Source: Halomonas sp. (GTDB lineage Bacteria; Pseudomonadota; Gammaproteobacteria; Pseudomonadales; Halomonadaceae). Taken from it: a stretch of 64,000 nt of DNA. The stretch covers positions 1 to 64,000 of the forward strand of contig NZ_DRFS01000005.1 in assembly GCF_011050415.1 (NCBI RefSeq), in the 5' to 3' direction. The notes beneath the pieces were generated by a model. That model saw nothing but the letters and a program-made list of their open reading frames with translations. It did not search any database and had not been told where the DNA came from. The position numbers and the translations under genes were made by a program. Positions 8,393-15,315 of this stretch are shown in pieces (the stretch's first letter is position 1; every line of letters begins with the position of its first letter).

Positions 8393-9462
8393 TGTCGGCG
8401 CCCAAATTCAATGCAGGAGACCGGCTGTATAAGTACCAGTTACACCATCACATTGGCGGTGGGAATTTCGGAGAAGTTTGGCTCGCGCATGATCTTACTC
8501 TGGCTAGGGATGTTGCCATAAAGATTCTCGATGAAAGTATGGCTTCGGTTGCGGAGCACCTGAATGAGGCGAAAGTCGGCAACAGGCTTGAACACGCGAA
8601 TGTAATTCACGTTCACTACGCGGACGTTGTCGCAACTCCATCTGGGAATGTTGTAGCAATCGCTATGGATTATCATCCAAAGGGATCTGCAACTACACAG
8701 TTGAACCCCTCCAACTTTATACCAATGACGGAGGCGATCAGAATTACGATCGACATCCTCCGGGGGCTTGAGTACCTCCATGAATCAGGTCTTTTTCACA
8801 ACGATATAAAACCCTCTAATATACTTATTGGCCCACGAGGAGAGGGGATCCTTACGGATTATGGAATTTCGTGTGCATCGCCAGAGTTAAAGCCAGCGAA
8901 GGCGCCAAATGCATATATCCTTCATAAGGCGCCAGAGACGATTGCAACTGGCAATATCACTCTATCGACTGATATATACCAAGTTGCACTGACGCTATTC
9001 AGGTTGTTGAACGGTGTCGGAACCATTCGCGATTTACGCAACAGCGTTGGAAGTGCAAAGTTCGATGAGCTAAAAGCAAAAGGTAAAGTGCCAAGAAAGC
9101 AGGACTACTTGCCATTCATTCCTCCCTCTGTAGCTAGAGTCATCGCGAAGGCAACTAAAGCTGACCCTGCCGACAGATTTCAATCAGCACTGGAGATGCG
9201 GCGAGCACTTGAAGCAATTGCCGTAGCTGGGTATTGGACGACCGACGCTACAGGAGCTTATCTTGGCGTTTCGGGCAATCAAACGTTTCGTTTTTCTCAG
9301 GAAAAGAATAAGCATGGATACAAGTTCGATGCCTTTCGTACCCGACTTGAAACCGGCAATGAGACTCGCGTGGCGAAGATGTCTGGCTCAAAGCTAAATA
9401 GTGAAGAACTCAAAAAGCATAGGAAAACGTTCATGCTATCGGTAGTAAATGGTGAGTTGTGA
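8392..9462 (+). CDS. Ser/Thr protein kinase (Hanks type) with extra C-terminal domain
   Basis: 356 residues from ATG 8392, chosen because AGAGGAGG (8378-8385) lies 6 nt upstream and the preceding stop overlaps it. Kinase landmarks are complete: glycine loop GGGNFGEV (22-29), VAIK lysine 44, catalytic loop HNDIKPSN (136-143, in place of HRDLKPEN), metal motif DYG (156-158, in place of DFG), KAPE and the D-I-Y-Q helix F segment. It should be active; the HND variant makes it a non-RD kinase, which usually does not need activation-loop phosphorylation. Residues from about 275 to 356 form a separate domain (GYWTTDATGAYLGVSGNQTF) that I do not recognise. There is no membrane segment, so it is cytoplasmic. 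Cassette location and tight coupling to an RNase H-fold protein suggest a two-part defence or toxin-like module. Confidence 0.85.
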   Translation: MSAPKFNAGDRLYKYQLHHHIGGGNFGEVWLAHDLTLARDVAIKILDESMASVAEHLNEAKVGNRLEHANVIHVHYADVVATPSGNVVAIAMDYHPKGSATTQLNPSNFIPMTEAIRITIDILRGLEYLHESGLFHNDIKPSNILIGPRGEGILTDYGISCASPELKPAKAPNAYILHKAPETIATGNITLSTDIYQVALTLFRLLNGVGTIRDLRNSVGSAKFDELKAKGKVPRKQDYLPFIPPSVARVIAKATKADPADRFQSALEMRRALEAIAVAGYWTTDATGAYLGVSGNQTFRFSQEKNKHGYKFDAFRTRLETGNETRVAKMSGSKLNSEELKKHRKTFMLSVVNGEL

Positions 9463-9530
9463 TCTAAAAAATCGCTCCACCGGAAAAATACTCGCTGCGC
9501 TCGCATTTTCCGGTGAGCTAGGCGTTAAAC
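9462..9530 (+). other. attC site 2 (end of RNase H-like/kinase cassette)
   Basis: R'' ATCTAAA (9462-9468) overlaps the last base of the kinase stop codon; R' GTTAAAC (9524-9530) fits GTTRRRY exactly. Between them GCTC-CACCGGAAAA pairs with TTTTCCGGTG-AGC around a CTCGCTGCGCTCG apex, a common attC feature. Length 69 nt, within the usual attC range. R'' is the 6/7 complement of GTTAGAT, the R' box at the start of this cassette. Confidence 0.75.
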
Positions 9531-9575
9531 AGCTAAGCTTTTGCGGTACAAATTCAAAAATACAAAAGGAATTGG

Positions 9576-10340
9576 ATGTTAAGTACGTTTATTCGAGATA
9601 TTTATGCACAACACGAGACGGAAGAACTAGCTGAAGCAATCGAAGATATCGCGTCTTCAGTTGATACAAATGGCTGGGCTTCCGCTGGCGTCTACTGTTT
9701 TTGGGATCCCAAAGAAAATGAGGTGCTTTATATCGGATTGGCACGAGACTTAAGTGTTAGGTTTAGGGAGCACAACAATCTTAAGTCGTGTCCGGCCCAT
9801 AGTTGTAAACGAGATAAAGTTGCCGAATGGTTTCAGTCAAATGAACGCTTAGGATATTCGATATTAGTGCAGTCACAGCTTAGTCAGCCAGAGGTGACTA
9901 GAAATTCCAAAGGGTTTTGTCCAAGTACGGGTTCTTTTTTATATGACGCTTTGCAGGCCATAAAGATATCTGAAGGAGTATTTATCGAGGCTCAGAAACT
10001 AGCAAAAGGGAAGTTTTCGCCTTGGAACAAGGTTGGTGGCTATTACTATGGAAAAGACAAAGCAACTTCAGATCATCAGGAGTTTATCGAACTGTTTACA
10101 AATAGGCGCATAGACACTTCTGTTGCTCTGAGCTCAATTAGAGAACTTTCCTCAGACGCGACATTAGAAACTTTCGAGTTGTACTTACATGTGGTACGGC
10201 AGATGATGACTTTTTATGGGATGAGCTTCTCTCAAGCTTGGCATTTGTCTGAGGAGTATTTCGAAGAGAAAAAGCGCATCCAAGCTTCCGGCTACATTCC
10301 AAATTTGTCTGAATTGTTGAGTCAGGATTGGCATTCATAG
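9576..10340 (+). CDS. GIY-YIG nuclease-domain protein
   Basis: 254 residues. The GIY-YIG fold starts at AGVYCFWDPKENEVLYIGLA (37-56), with GVY and YIG strands, followed by the helix carrying Arg57, Arg62 and His66, a conserved-type Glu in GVFIEAQKLAKGKF (about 135-148) and Asn in SPWNKVGG. These are the residues such nucleases use with one metal ion, so activity is plausible. The region after about 165 is helical and unrecognised. AAAGGA sits 6 nt before the ATG. It fills its own cassette, 51 bp after the R' box. Related single-domain nucleases include restriction enzymes and repair or homing factors; which of these applies is not decidable here. Confidence 0.7.
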   Translation: MLSTFIRDIYAQHETEELAEAIEDIASSVDTNGWASAGVYCFWDPKENEVLYIGLARDLSVRFREHNNLKSCPAHSCKRDKVAEWFQSNERLGYSILVQSQLSQPEVTRNSKGFCPSTGSFLYDALQAIKISEGVFIEAQKLAKGKFSPWNKVGGYYYGKDKATSDHQEFIELFTNRRIDTSVALSSIRELSSDATLETFELYLHVVRQMMTFYGMSFSQAWHLSEEYFEEKKRIQASGYIPNLSELLSQDWHS

Positions 10341-10397
10341 GCATGGCTACTAGAAGAAAAATCGGGACAGACCTGTTTTCCCCGTGTGACAGAAAAC

Positions 10398-10481
10398 GTT
10401 TAACAAGGTGTTGCAGTTCGTTCCGGGCCGAAGGCCCTCCACCGGACCGCTTTCAGCGGCCGCTGAACAACGTCGTTATAT
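10398..10481 (+). other. attC site 3 (end of GIY-YIG cassette)
   Basis: R'' GTTTAAC (10398-10404) is the exact reverse complement of GTTAAAC, the R' box that opens this cassette at 9524. R' is GTTATAT (10475-10481), one base off consensus. The 84-nt interior pairs GTTG-CAG with CTG-AA-CAAC, TCCGG with CCGGA, and has a GGCC-GAA-GGCC apex. This exact R''/R' match is the strongest single item for the cassette reading. Confidence 0.75.
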
Positions 10482-10565
10482 CAGAACTACCTCAAAGACC
10501 GCTTCTGGCCGAAAGCTGCCATGGAAAAACCGTACTTGGGGCGCGACGTCGACCCACGTTTCTAA
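10467..10565 (+). pseudogene. Truncated coding tail after attC 3
   Basis: From 10467 a frame runs 32 codons to TAA at 10563 and reads like a real protein end (YQNYLKDRFWPKA, then PYLGRDVDPRF). It has no start codon with a ribosome binding site and begins inside the attC stem. It could be the remnant of a gene cut by cassette insertion or of the next cassette. I do not recognise the family. Confidence 0.3.
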
Positions 10566-10591
10566 AATAATAAGTATGTAAGACAACACTT

Positions 10592-10801
10592 TCATTCCAT
10601 TGGAGGTTCCCCACGACACCGTGGAATATCCGACATCGACGGCGCATTACCGCCTACTTCAGCAAGATGGCGCGCTGCTTTTACCCACACATAGGTTTGC
10701 AACGCAGCTTGAACAATGTCTGATGGTTTATCCAAGCCTGGTTCGGCAAACTCAAATGCCTGTGCATATAAGTCATCATCAACTTCAATAGTGACTTTCA
10801 T
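10592..10801 (-). CDS. VapB-type antitoxin, no toxin partner seen
   Basis: 69 residues with the ribbon-helix-helix type N-terminus MKVTIEVDDDLYAQAFEFA typical of VapB-like antitoxins (beta strand, then two helices), followed by PSDIVQAALQTYV and a short proline-rich tail that would contact a PIN-domain toxin. The DNA-binding half would repress its own promoter; an inverted repeat lies exactly over the start codon (10799-10823). No VapC-like frame lies downstream, where attC 3 follows, so it is an orphan here. It is the only gene between the cassette array and the integrase, and it runs against the cassettes. Its GGA box is weak. Confidence 0.65.
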   Translation of the reverse strand: MKVTIEVDDDLYAQAFEFAEPGLDKPSDIVQAALQTYVWVKAARHLAEVGGNAPSMSDIPRCRGEPPME

Positions 10802-10823
10802 AGTTAATCCAATGAATACTATG
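10799..10823. promoter_or_regulatory. Operator-like inverted repeat at the antitoxin start
   Basis: CATAGT (10799-10804) and ACTATG (10818-10823) are perfect inverted arms 13 nt apart, covering the antitoxin start codon. This fits autorepression by a ribbon-helix-helix antitoxin; the assignment is inferred from position. Confidence 0.35.
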
Positions 10824-10874
10824 GTTATATATAGATGAATATTTGTTTGTTACTGGACGCTCGCTTGTCAGCTA

Positions 10875-12287
10875 TTATAAGAAGTCAAACTTATAGATCT
10901 CATCCTTGTCGAGGTCTTTCCCATTCAAGATATCATTTAGTGCTTCTTCAAATGCATTAATAGTGTTCCAGTTTTTTGGCATAAAAGCGTAGGGGTTATT
11001 TCGATAGTGATCTTCTACAACACCGTTTATTCCATGCGACTGAAGAATGTCGGAATCTAGGTCTGGTATTCCTTTAAATTGCATTATTTGTGCACAGGTC
11101 CTTCTTAAATCACGCGGTGTGAATTTCTCAAATTCTTCACCATCCATGACAGATAATGGTGAGTTAATCCACTTATTTACAGCGTCACTTAGGGTGTTAA
11201 TATCAATCGGTTTTTTGCCATTTGTAGACCAAGGGTATTTAGAAATGGGGTTGATGGAATGTGCTTCTTGCAATAATTTAATTGCTCTTTCAGTAAGAGG
11301 AACTAAATGTATACGAGGTTCAATTTTTCCCTTTCGATGTTCTGTCTTCAACACTCCTCTGCGTAAATCGTAGCTTGTCCACGGCTCTCGCGCTACCTGC
11401 ATGACCCTTTGTCCACCAGTGGCGATAAGAAAAAGTAAAAAACGCTTGACAACCGGGTCAACTGATTCGTACTTCAAGAATGAGTGCCAGAAATGATTGA
11501 GCTCCTTTGAGTTTAAAGATCTTTTTATGGCTTTTGTCTTGTGGTCTTTGGGTATTGATGAGACCGGGTTGCTGTCTAAGCTATAAATTGATTTTTTCTT
11601 GCGCTTAAGTGAGTGTTCATTTTTTAACCCAAACTCAAATGCTGTATGGAGATATGCCCGAACCTTTCCGGACATGCTTTTTGAGTTTCGGTCCCAAATG
11701 GGTTGTAATATCTCTATTATATCTCTTGGAGTTATTGAATTTGCTTTTTTGTTCATTATTATTTGGTGATTTCTCTTAAGCTCGTTATTTAAAACCCTTC
11801 TCAATTCCTTGATATACTCAATCCCTCTCGTTCCTTCCAGACTATCAATATAGTCTATGAATAGCTCTTCAAAGCTTGCCGTCTTGTTTTCTTCTCCAGC
11901 GGCTACTAATGCTTCTGAAAAGGCGAGTTCACGTTCACGAACTTCCAGCTCTTCAGCTTCCCTTTGCAACTCTAGATATTTCTTAACAACGCCGTGTTTA
12001 ACGGCAATCGCTGACAAATCGCGTGCTTTATCGCGAATTTCTTTCAAGGTGAGACCTGATTTTTTGTCAGTGCGTTTGAATATGCCGATTTTAATTTTTG
12101 TAGATTTGCCATTCATCCGTACTCTGAAGTAAGCATCAATATCACCAGACTCGCGAGCCTCAAATATAGTGGCACCCGTCCCTCGTCCAGCTTGTGACTC
12201 TGTCACCGTTTTGCCCTTCGGGAGCGCACGAATATCGGCATTTGTGACTAGTCGTCTTTGAGAATTAGTAATTTTTTCCGTTTTCAT
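10875..12287 (-). CDS. Tyrosine recombinase (island integrase)
   Basis: 470 residues from ATG 12287 (MKTEKITNSQ). An upstream extension of the frame is possible, but it has no better start and lacks protein-like sequence. The core-binding region lies around residues 130-250. The catalytic domain has Arg in GGQRVMQVARE, TPRDLRRT (Arg in the usual HxxR position of the first residue, then the invariant second Arg) and the nucleophile Tyr in EDHYRNNP. It catalyses site-specific integration and excision. Its 5' end is 173 bp from the tRNA-Thr fragment, so it almost certainly drove insertion at that tRNA. It is not an integron integrase: it lacks the IntI-specific patch and adjoins a tRNA site. Confidence 0.85.
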   Translation of the reverse strand: MKTEKITNSQRRLVTNADIRALPKGKTVTESQAGRGTGATIFEARESGDIDAYFRVRMNGKSTKIKIGIFKRTDKKSGLTLKEIRDKARDLSAIAVKHGVVKKYLELQREAEELEVRERELAFSEALVAAGEENKTASFEELFIDYIDSLEGTRGIEYIKELRRVLNNELKRNHQIIMNKKANSITPRDIIEILQPIWDRNSKSMSGKVRAYLHTAFEFGLKNEHSLKRKKKSIYSLDSNPVSSIPKDHKTKAIKRSLNSKELNHFWHSFLKYESVDPVVKRFLLFLIATGGQRVMQVAREPWTSYDLRRGVLKTEHRKGKIEPRIHLVPLTERAIKLLQEAHSINPISKYPWSTNGKKPIDINTLSDAVNKWINSPLSVMDGEEFEKFTPRDLRRTCAQIMQFKGIPDLDSDILQSHGINGVVEDHYRNNPYAFMPKNWNTINAFEEALNDILNGKDLDKDEIYKFDFL

Positions 12288-12459
12288 TTTGCGTACCGTA
12301 TGCGTGCCGTTTCTCGTGACACTATATGAGATCCAATGAGAGGAAACGGCATGGCAAATTACAAAATAAACCGAATTTGACACGTAGTATCAGTGGTTTA
12401 TAGTGTGGTACGAAATTCTAGCTAACACAGTATGTGACTACATAAGTCATTAATTAGGT

Positions 12460-12507
12460 TGACTTGTAATCAGTAGGTCCCGGGTTCGACTCCTGGTGTC
12501 GGCACCA
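12460..12507 (+). repeat. tRNA-Thr(TGT) 3' fragment = island attachment site
   Basis: The sequence from the anticodon stem onward matches tRNA-Thr: loop CTTGTAA with anticodon TGT at 12465-12467, TCAGTAGGTC, T-loop GGGTTCGACTCC and acceptor GTGTCGGCACCA. The expected 5' half (GCCGAC..., D-loop) is absent upstream, so it cannot fold as a tRNA. It is the duplicated 3' end left at the far side of an element that integrated in the tRNA gene. Confidence 0.85.
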
Positions 12508-12546
12508 CTTAATGTGGTTAAAAGCAAAACGTTAGAGAATTAGATT

Positions 12547-12572
12547 AAGCCGTCCGAAAGGACGGCTTTTTC
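12547..12572 (+). terminator. Rho-independent terminator behind the tRNA fragment
   Basis: AAGCCGTCC-GAAA-GGACGGCTTTTT, a 9-bp GC-rich stem with a tetraloop and T-run. It probably ended the original tRNA-Thr transcript before island insertion and marks the first chromosomal DNA. Confidence 0.85.
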
Positions 12573-12670
12573 GTATGCGTCCACAAAGCCGCTACTTGCT
12601 GAAATAAATGATTTATAAAGCCCTTTCTATGTCCGTGCGTATTTAGCCGTTGCAGCTGGTTAAAATATTA

Positions 12671-13585
12671 CTATCCCCAGTTCATTTCCCCCATTGCTAC
12701 TTTAGCGCCAATCTGGAGTGCCACATTAAGCTTTGCATCTGGGTAGTGACGGGTCATTGCTTCAATGAGTTCTTCGCTGTTATTCGCTTTTGCGAGTTCT
12801 TCTTCAAACGCTAATAGGTAGTCACGCGTATATTGAATCGCGGAAGCGTCAATAGCGGCATCAGGTTGCATATGACCAGGTATAACGACACTAGGAGAGC
12901 GTGCTGCCATCTCATCAAGTGCTTGTACCCAGGCAGCTCGCTGTTCAGCCGTAGGTGTGTCTGCTGTCCACACATGTAGGTCTGAGAATACCAGCACTCC
13001 CCCAAAAACAGCATTCAAGGAGGGCGCCCAAAGATAGCGACGATTAGGTAAACCCTCTACGTCAACAACCTGAATATCTTGACCGTCGACTTGCAATAAA
13101 TGGCCGTCGAAAACCTCGGGCATAACGATATCATCAAGGGACTGAGGGCCATTGTCTTGCAGTTGGGGTGACCATGTGGAGATTTTTTTCTCAACATTAG
13201 CTTCGATAGCGTCAACGGTTGCTGAGGCGGCGACAATGCGTGCGTCAGGGAAGGCTGCTTTTATCGCGCCAAGGCCAAAATAGTAATCTGGATCGCTTTG
13301 GCTAATGTAGACAGTGGTTAGCTGCTTACCGCTTTGTTGGATTGCTTCGGCGACGGCACGCCCATCAGATAGGGTAAAGCCGCTATCAATTAAAACCGCC
13401 TCTGTTGTTCCCGTCACCAATACGGGGGCTCGGAAAAAACCGTGCTCTCCCGCTGGAAAGTGCTGCCAGCTAAGTTGACCTTCAGCCGCGAAGGTACTGT
13501 TAATACCACTTAGGTTGCCAGTGCTTATCGCCATGGAGACTCCTAAAACAGTTAAAGACTTTAAAAACGTGCGTCGTGTGGTCAT
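12671..13585 (-). CDS. Tat-exported metallo-beta-lactamase-fold protein with altered metal motif
   Basis: 304 residues from ATG 13585, chosen because AAGGAAG is 6 nt upstream. The N-terminus MTTRRTFLKSLTVLG is a Tat signal (RR-T-F-L-K) ending near AFA-type sequence, so it is folded before export to the periplasm. The MBL fold is clear (LVTGTTEAVLIDSGF, VVIPGHM), but the usual HxHxDH stretch reads SQSDPDYYFG: both first histidines and the last are replaced and only Asp remains. Metal binding must differ, or be weak; this may be a family trait rather than decay. It forms a likely two-gene unit with the DsbA-family gene upstream. The substrate is unknown. Confidence 0.75.
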   Translation of the reverse strand: MTTRRTFLKSLTVLGVSMAISTGNLSGINSTFAAEGQLSWQHFPAGEHGFFRAPVLVTGTTEAVLIDSGFTLSDGRAVAEAIQQSGKQLTTVYISQSDPDYYFGLGAIKAAFPDARIVAASATVDAIEANVEKKISTWSPQLQDNGPQSLDDIVMPEVFDGHLLQVDGQDIQVVDVEGLPNRRYLWAPSLNAVFGGVLVFSDLHVWTADTPTAEQRAAWVQALDEMAARSPSVVIPGHMQPDAAIDASAIQYTRDYLLAFEEELAKANNSEELIEAMTRHYPDAKLNVALQIGAKVAMGEMNWG

Positions 13586-13639
13586 TGCATACTTCCTTTT
13601 CACAATTGAGCGATGAGGTTAAAGGTGTCTATCAGTGAG

Positions 13640-14278
13640 TTATGGCGTAAACACTTTGTGGATCAATGCACTGGGAGTGGTATAGATCTCGTTAGTAGAA
13701 ATACTCCTTCGAGTGTCACCCTGCTGCACAATAAAACTGGGTACTCCCCGGGCGTCGAATTCCTGCATCAGCGCTTGGGCTTTTGAAAGTCGAGCACGAT
13801 TTGCGTCGACAAGCTGGTCATTGGTTTCTAGAACAAGTTCAGCAGCTTGCGACAGGCCTAGTGATTGTAGGAGTTCCACTAAAGTGGCTTGCGATGTCAC
13901 GTCACGGCCCTGTACGTAGCGGGCGTATTGGATGGCTTTTAGAGTGTCGAACTCTTGAGCTGGCGCTGTTATGGCGACAGCCGTCAACGCCAGCGTGGCG
14001 GCGCTGCTATCAAGCCGTTGCCGATCGTCGCCTAACACTTGAGAGCGATATAACTGGGTAAATATTTGTCCCGTTAGGCGCTCAATACACTGGTCGTTAC
14101 TCCAGGCATAAGCAGCAAATTCACTATCCATTTGCCTTCCACCGCTGTCTGAGAAAAGACCGCTTGGTAGCAGAACGACGTTCACGTCGTCAGCTGCGAT
14201 CACTTCTTTAACAGCGGACGTCGCGCCATAGCAACAGCCACACAAGGGGTCGAATAGGTAATACAGGGTGTGCGTCAT
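13640..14278 (-). CDS. DsbA-family (FrnE-like) thioredoxin-fold protein
   Basis: 212 residues starting directly with the first strand (MTHTLYYLFDPLCGCCYG), so it has no signal peptide and is cytoplasmic. The CGCC at residues 13-16 is a CxxC active site, and GVPSF (about 181-185) is the cis-proline loop. The helical insert of DsbA/FrnE-type oxidoreductases lies between. It should catalyse thiol-disulfide exchange on an unknown partner. It lies 54 bp upstream of the MBL-fold gene in the same direction and is divergent from the LysR regulator, which probably controls both. Confidence 0.8.
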   Translation of the reverse strand: MTHTLYYLFDPLCGCCYGATSAVKEVIAADDVNVVLLPSGLFSDSGGRQMDSEFAAYAWSNDQCIERLTGQIFTQLYRSQVLGDDRQRLDSSAATLALTAVAITAPAQEFDTLKAIQYARYVQGRDVTSQATLVELLQSLGLSQAAELVLETNDQLVDANRARLSKAQALMQEFDARGVPSFIVQQGDTRRSISTNEIYTTPSALIHKVFTP

Positions 14279-14329
14279 AGAAAAGTCTCCTTATTCATGA
14301 TTGGGTCGCATGCTAAAGAGAATTTATTG

Positions 14330-14366
14330 ACGGATAAACACATACAAAGCATATTGTGTGTATGGA
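14330..14366. promoter_or_regulatory. Inverted repeat at the LysR gene start
   Basis: CATACA and TGTATG arms flank an AT-rich core right before and over the LysR start codon, in the region between divergent genes. LysR regulators usually bind such a dyad to control the neighbour and themselves. The assignment is positional. Confidence 0.35.
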
Positions 14367-15315
14367 AAAAGCATACAATAGAAGCGAAAGTAAGCTCGGC
14401 GATTTTAATAATTTACGTCGCCTGACTTACTTTGCTGCGGTAGTGGAAACGGGTTCTTTTACAGCCGCCGCTGAACGGCTGGGTATCACTAAGTCGGTGG
14501 TTAGCCAGCAAGTGGCACGTCTTGAACAAGAATTTAGAACGTCTTTACTCACGCGGACAACACGATCTGTACAGGTCACTTCCGCCGGTAAAGTTTTTTA
14601 CCAGCGCTGTGCCTTGATCCTCCGAGAAGCTGAAGATGCCTTTAATGAACTAGGTGAGATCGCTCAGGAGCCCGCAGGCACATTGCGGTTGACGGCGCCT
14701 TTCGACTACGGCGCCACTTTTGTAGTTCCTGCCATAGCGGCCTACACCCAGAAATACCCTCAGTGCCAAGTCGATGCCACGCTGCGAGATCAAAAAGTTG
14801 ATCTGATGTCAGAAGATATCGAACTCGCTATTCGCGTTGGATGGCTAAAAGAGCCAAGCGTGCAAGCAAGGAGAATTGGCACATTCCGCCAATTGCTTGT
14901 CGCATCGCCAAGCCTTGAAAAGGAGGTGTCGCAGCTCTCTAAACCGGAACAGCTATTAGGATTGCCATTCATTGCGAATAAAGCTCTTCCCCATCCACTG
15001 CAGTGGGAATTTTCGCTAAATGAGAACGAACGTCGATCCATCCATATGTGTGCCTCTATTTTCCTGGATGCGACACTGGCGGTACGTGAAGCCTTGTATG
15101 CAGGTGCTGGCATTTCGATATTGCCTGATTATGCCATTGCAGGCGACCTAGCCGCCGGGCGCCTTATTCATATTTTGCCCCAATGGAGCTTACCTTCAGG
15201 CGGCATACATGTGGTTTTTCCATTAGCACGTTTTCGCCCTGCGAAAGTTCGTGCATTTGTCGACATTCTGGCTGATAGGGAACAGCAGCGGCAGGAGGGC
15301 TTAATTGTGCAATGA
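14362..15315 (+). CDS. LysR-family transcriptional regulator
   Basis: About 317 residues. The N-terminal winged helix-turn-helix is clear (FAAVVETGSFTAAAERLGIT, then KSVVSQQVARLEQEF), followed by the linker helix and a periplasmic-binding-like effector domain from about residue 95. ATG 14362 is preferred over GTG 14356; neither has a strong ribosome binding site and the leader is short. The subfamily resembles regulators of quinone or redox-linked genes, but the effector cannot be named. It is transcribed away from the DsbA-family gene with an 83-bp shared promoter region and most likely regulates that gene and the MBL-fold gene. Confidence 0.88.
   Translation: MEKAYNRSESKLGDFNNLRRLTYFAAVVETGSFTAAAERLGITKSVVSQQVARLEQEFRTSLLTRTTRSVQVTSAGKVFYQRCALILREAEDAFNELGEIAQEPAGTLRLTAPFDYGATFVVPAIAAYTQKYPQCQVDATLRDQKVDLMSEDIELAIRVGWLKEPSVQARRIGTFRQLLVASPSLEKEVSQLSKPEQLLGLPFIANKALPHPLQWEFSLNENERRSIHMCASIFLDATLAVREALYAGAGISILPDYAIAGDLAAGRLIHILPQWSLPSGGIHVVFPLARFRPAKVRAFVDILADREQQRQEGLIVQ

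Larger units (their letters stand above)
7396..10475 (+). mobile_element. Array of three integron gene cassettes without integron integrase
   Basis: The cassettes, cut between G and TT of each R' box, are 7396-7900 (GNAT), 7901-9524 (RNase H-like protein plus kinase) and 9525-10475 (GIY-YIG protein). For each, the terminal R'' box mirrors the initial R' box: ACGTAAA against GTTACGT, ATCTAAA against GTTAGAT, GTTTAAC against GTTAAAC. All genes point the same way and start soon after the R' box, and each 3' end has an imperfect palindrome, as in known cassettes. No IntI is encoded in the window, so this would be a cluster of attC sites lacking integrase, carried inside the island. The array reading is inference from these seen features. 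Confidence 0.7.
1..12507. mobile_element. Right end of a genomic island integrated at a tRNA-Thr gene
   Basis: The segment ends on the right in a truncated tRNA-Thr 3' half (12460-12507) beside a tyrosine recombinase gene, the usual signature of a tRNA-targeted island. Contents are accessory: transposase remnant, exonuclease, giant helicase-nuclease, cassette-like genes, orphan antitoxin, integrase. The chromosomal side begins straight after the tRNA fragment with a terminator and housekeeping-type genes. The left end, with the intact tRNA-Thr, must be outside the window, so the island's length is unknown. The boundary is seen in the sequence; the mechanism is inferred from known tRNA-integrating elements. 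Confidence 0.8.

Noticed and set aside
10350..10390. REP/RAYT-associated remnant (GGGACAGACCTGTTTTCC-like)
   Set aside because: The phrase resembles common repeat-associated sequence, but it is single-copy in this window and too short to support a call.
10766..10772. ATATAAG as R'' box of a fourth cassette starting at GTTATAT (10475)
   Set aside because: It lies inside the antitoxin gene, has no palindrome or R' box after it and matches only 6 of 7 bases, so chance is likely.
10824..10830. Second GTTATAT as an additional R' box
   Set aside because: No attC-like stem precedes it; the only dyad nearby is the short antitoxin operator.
10875..12287. Integron integrase (IntI)
   Set aside because: The protein resembles tRNA-targeting island integrases and adjoins a tRNA fragment; no attI or IntI-specific insert is seen.
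12430..12507. Complete tRNA-Thr gene
   Set aside because: The 5' acceptor and D-arm cannot be formed from the bases upstream of 12460; only the 3' part is tRNA.
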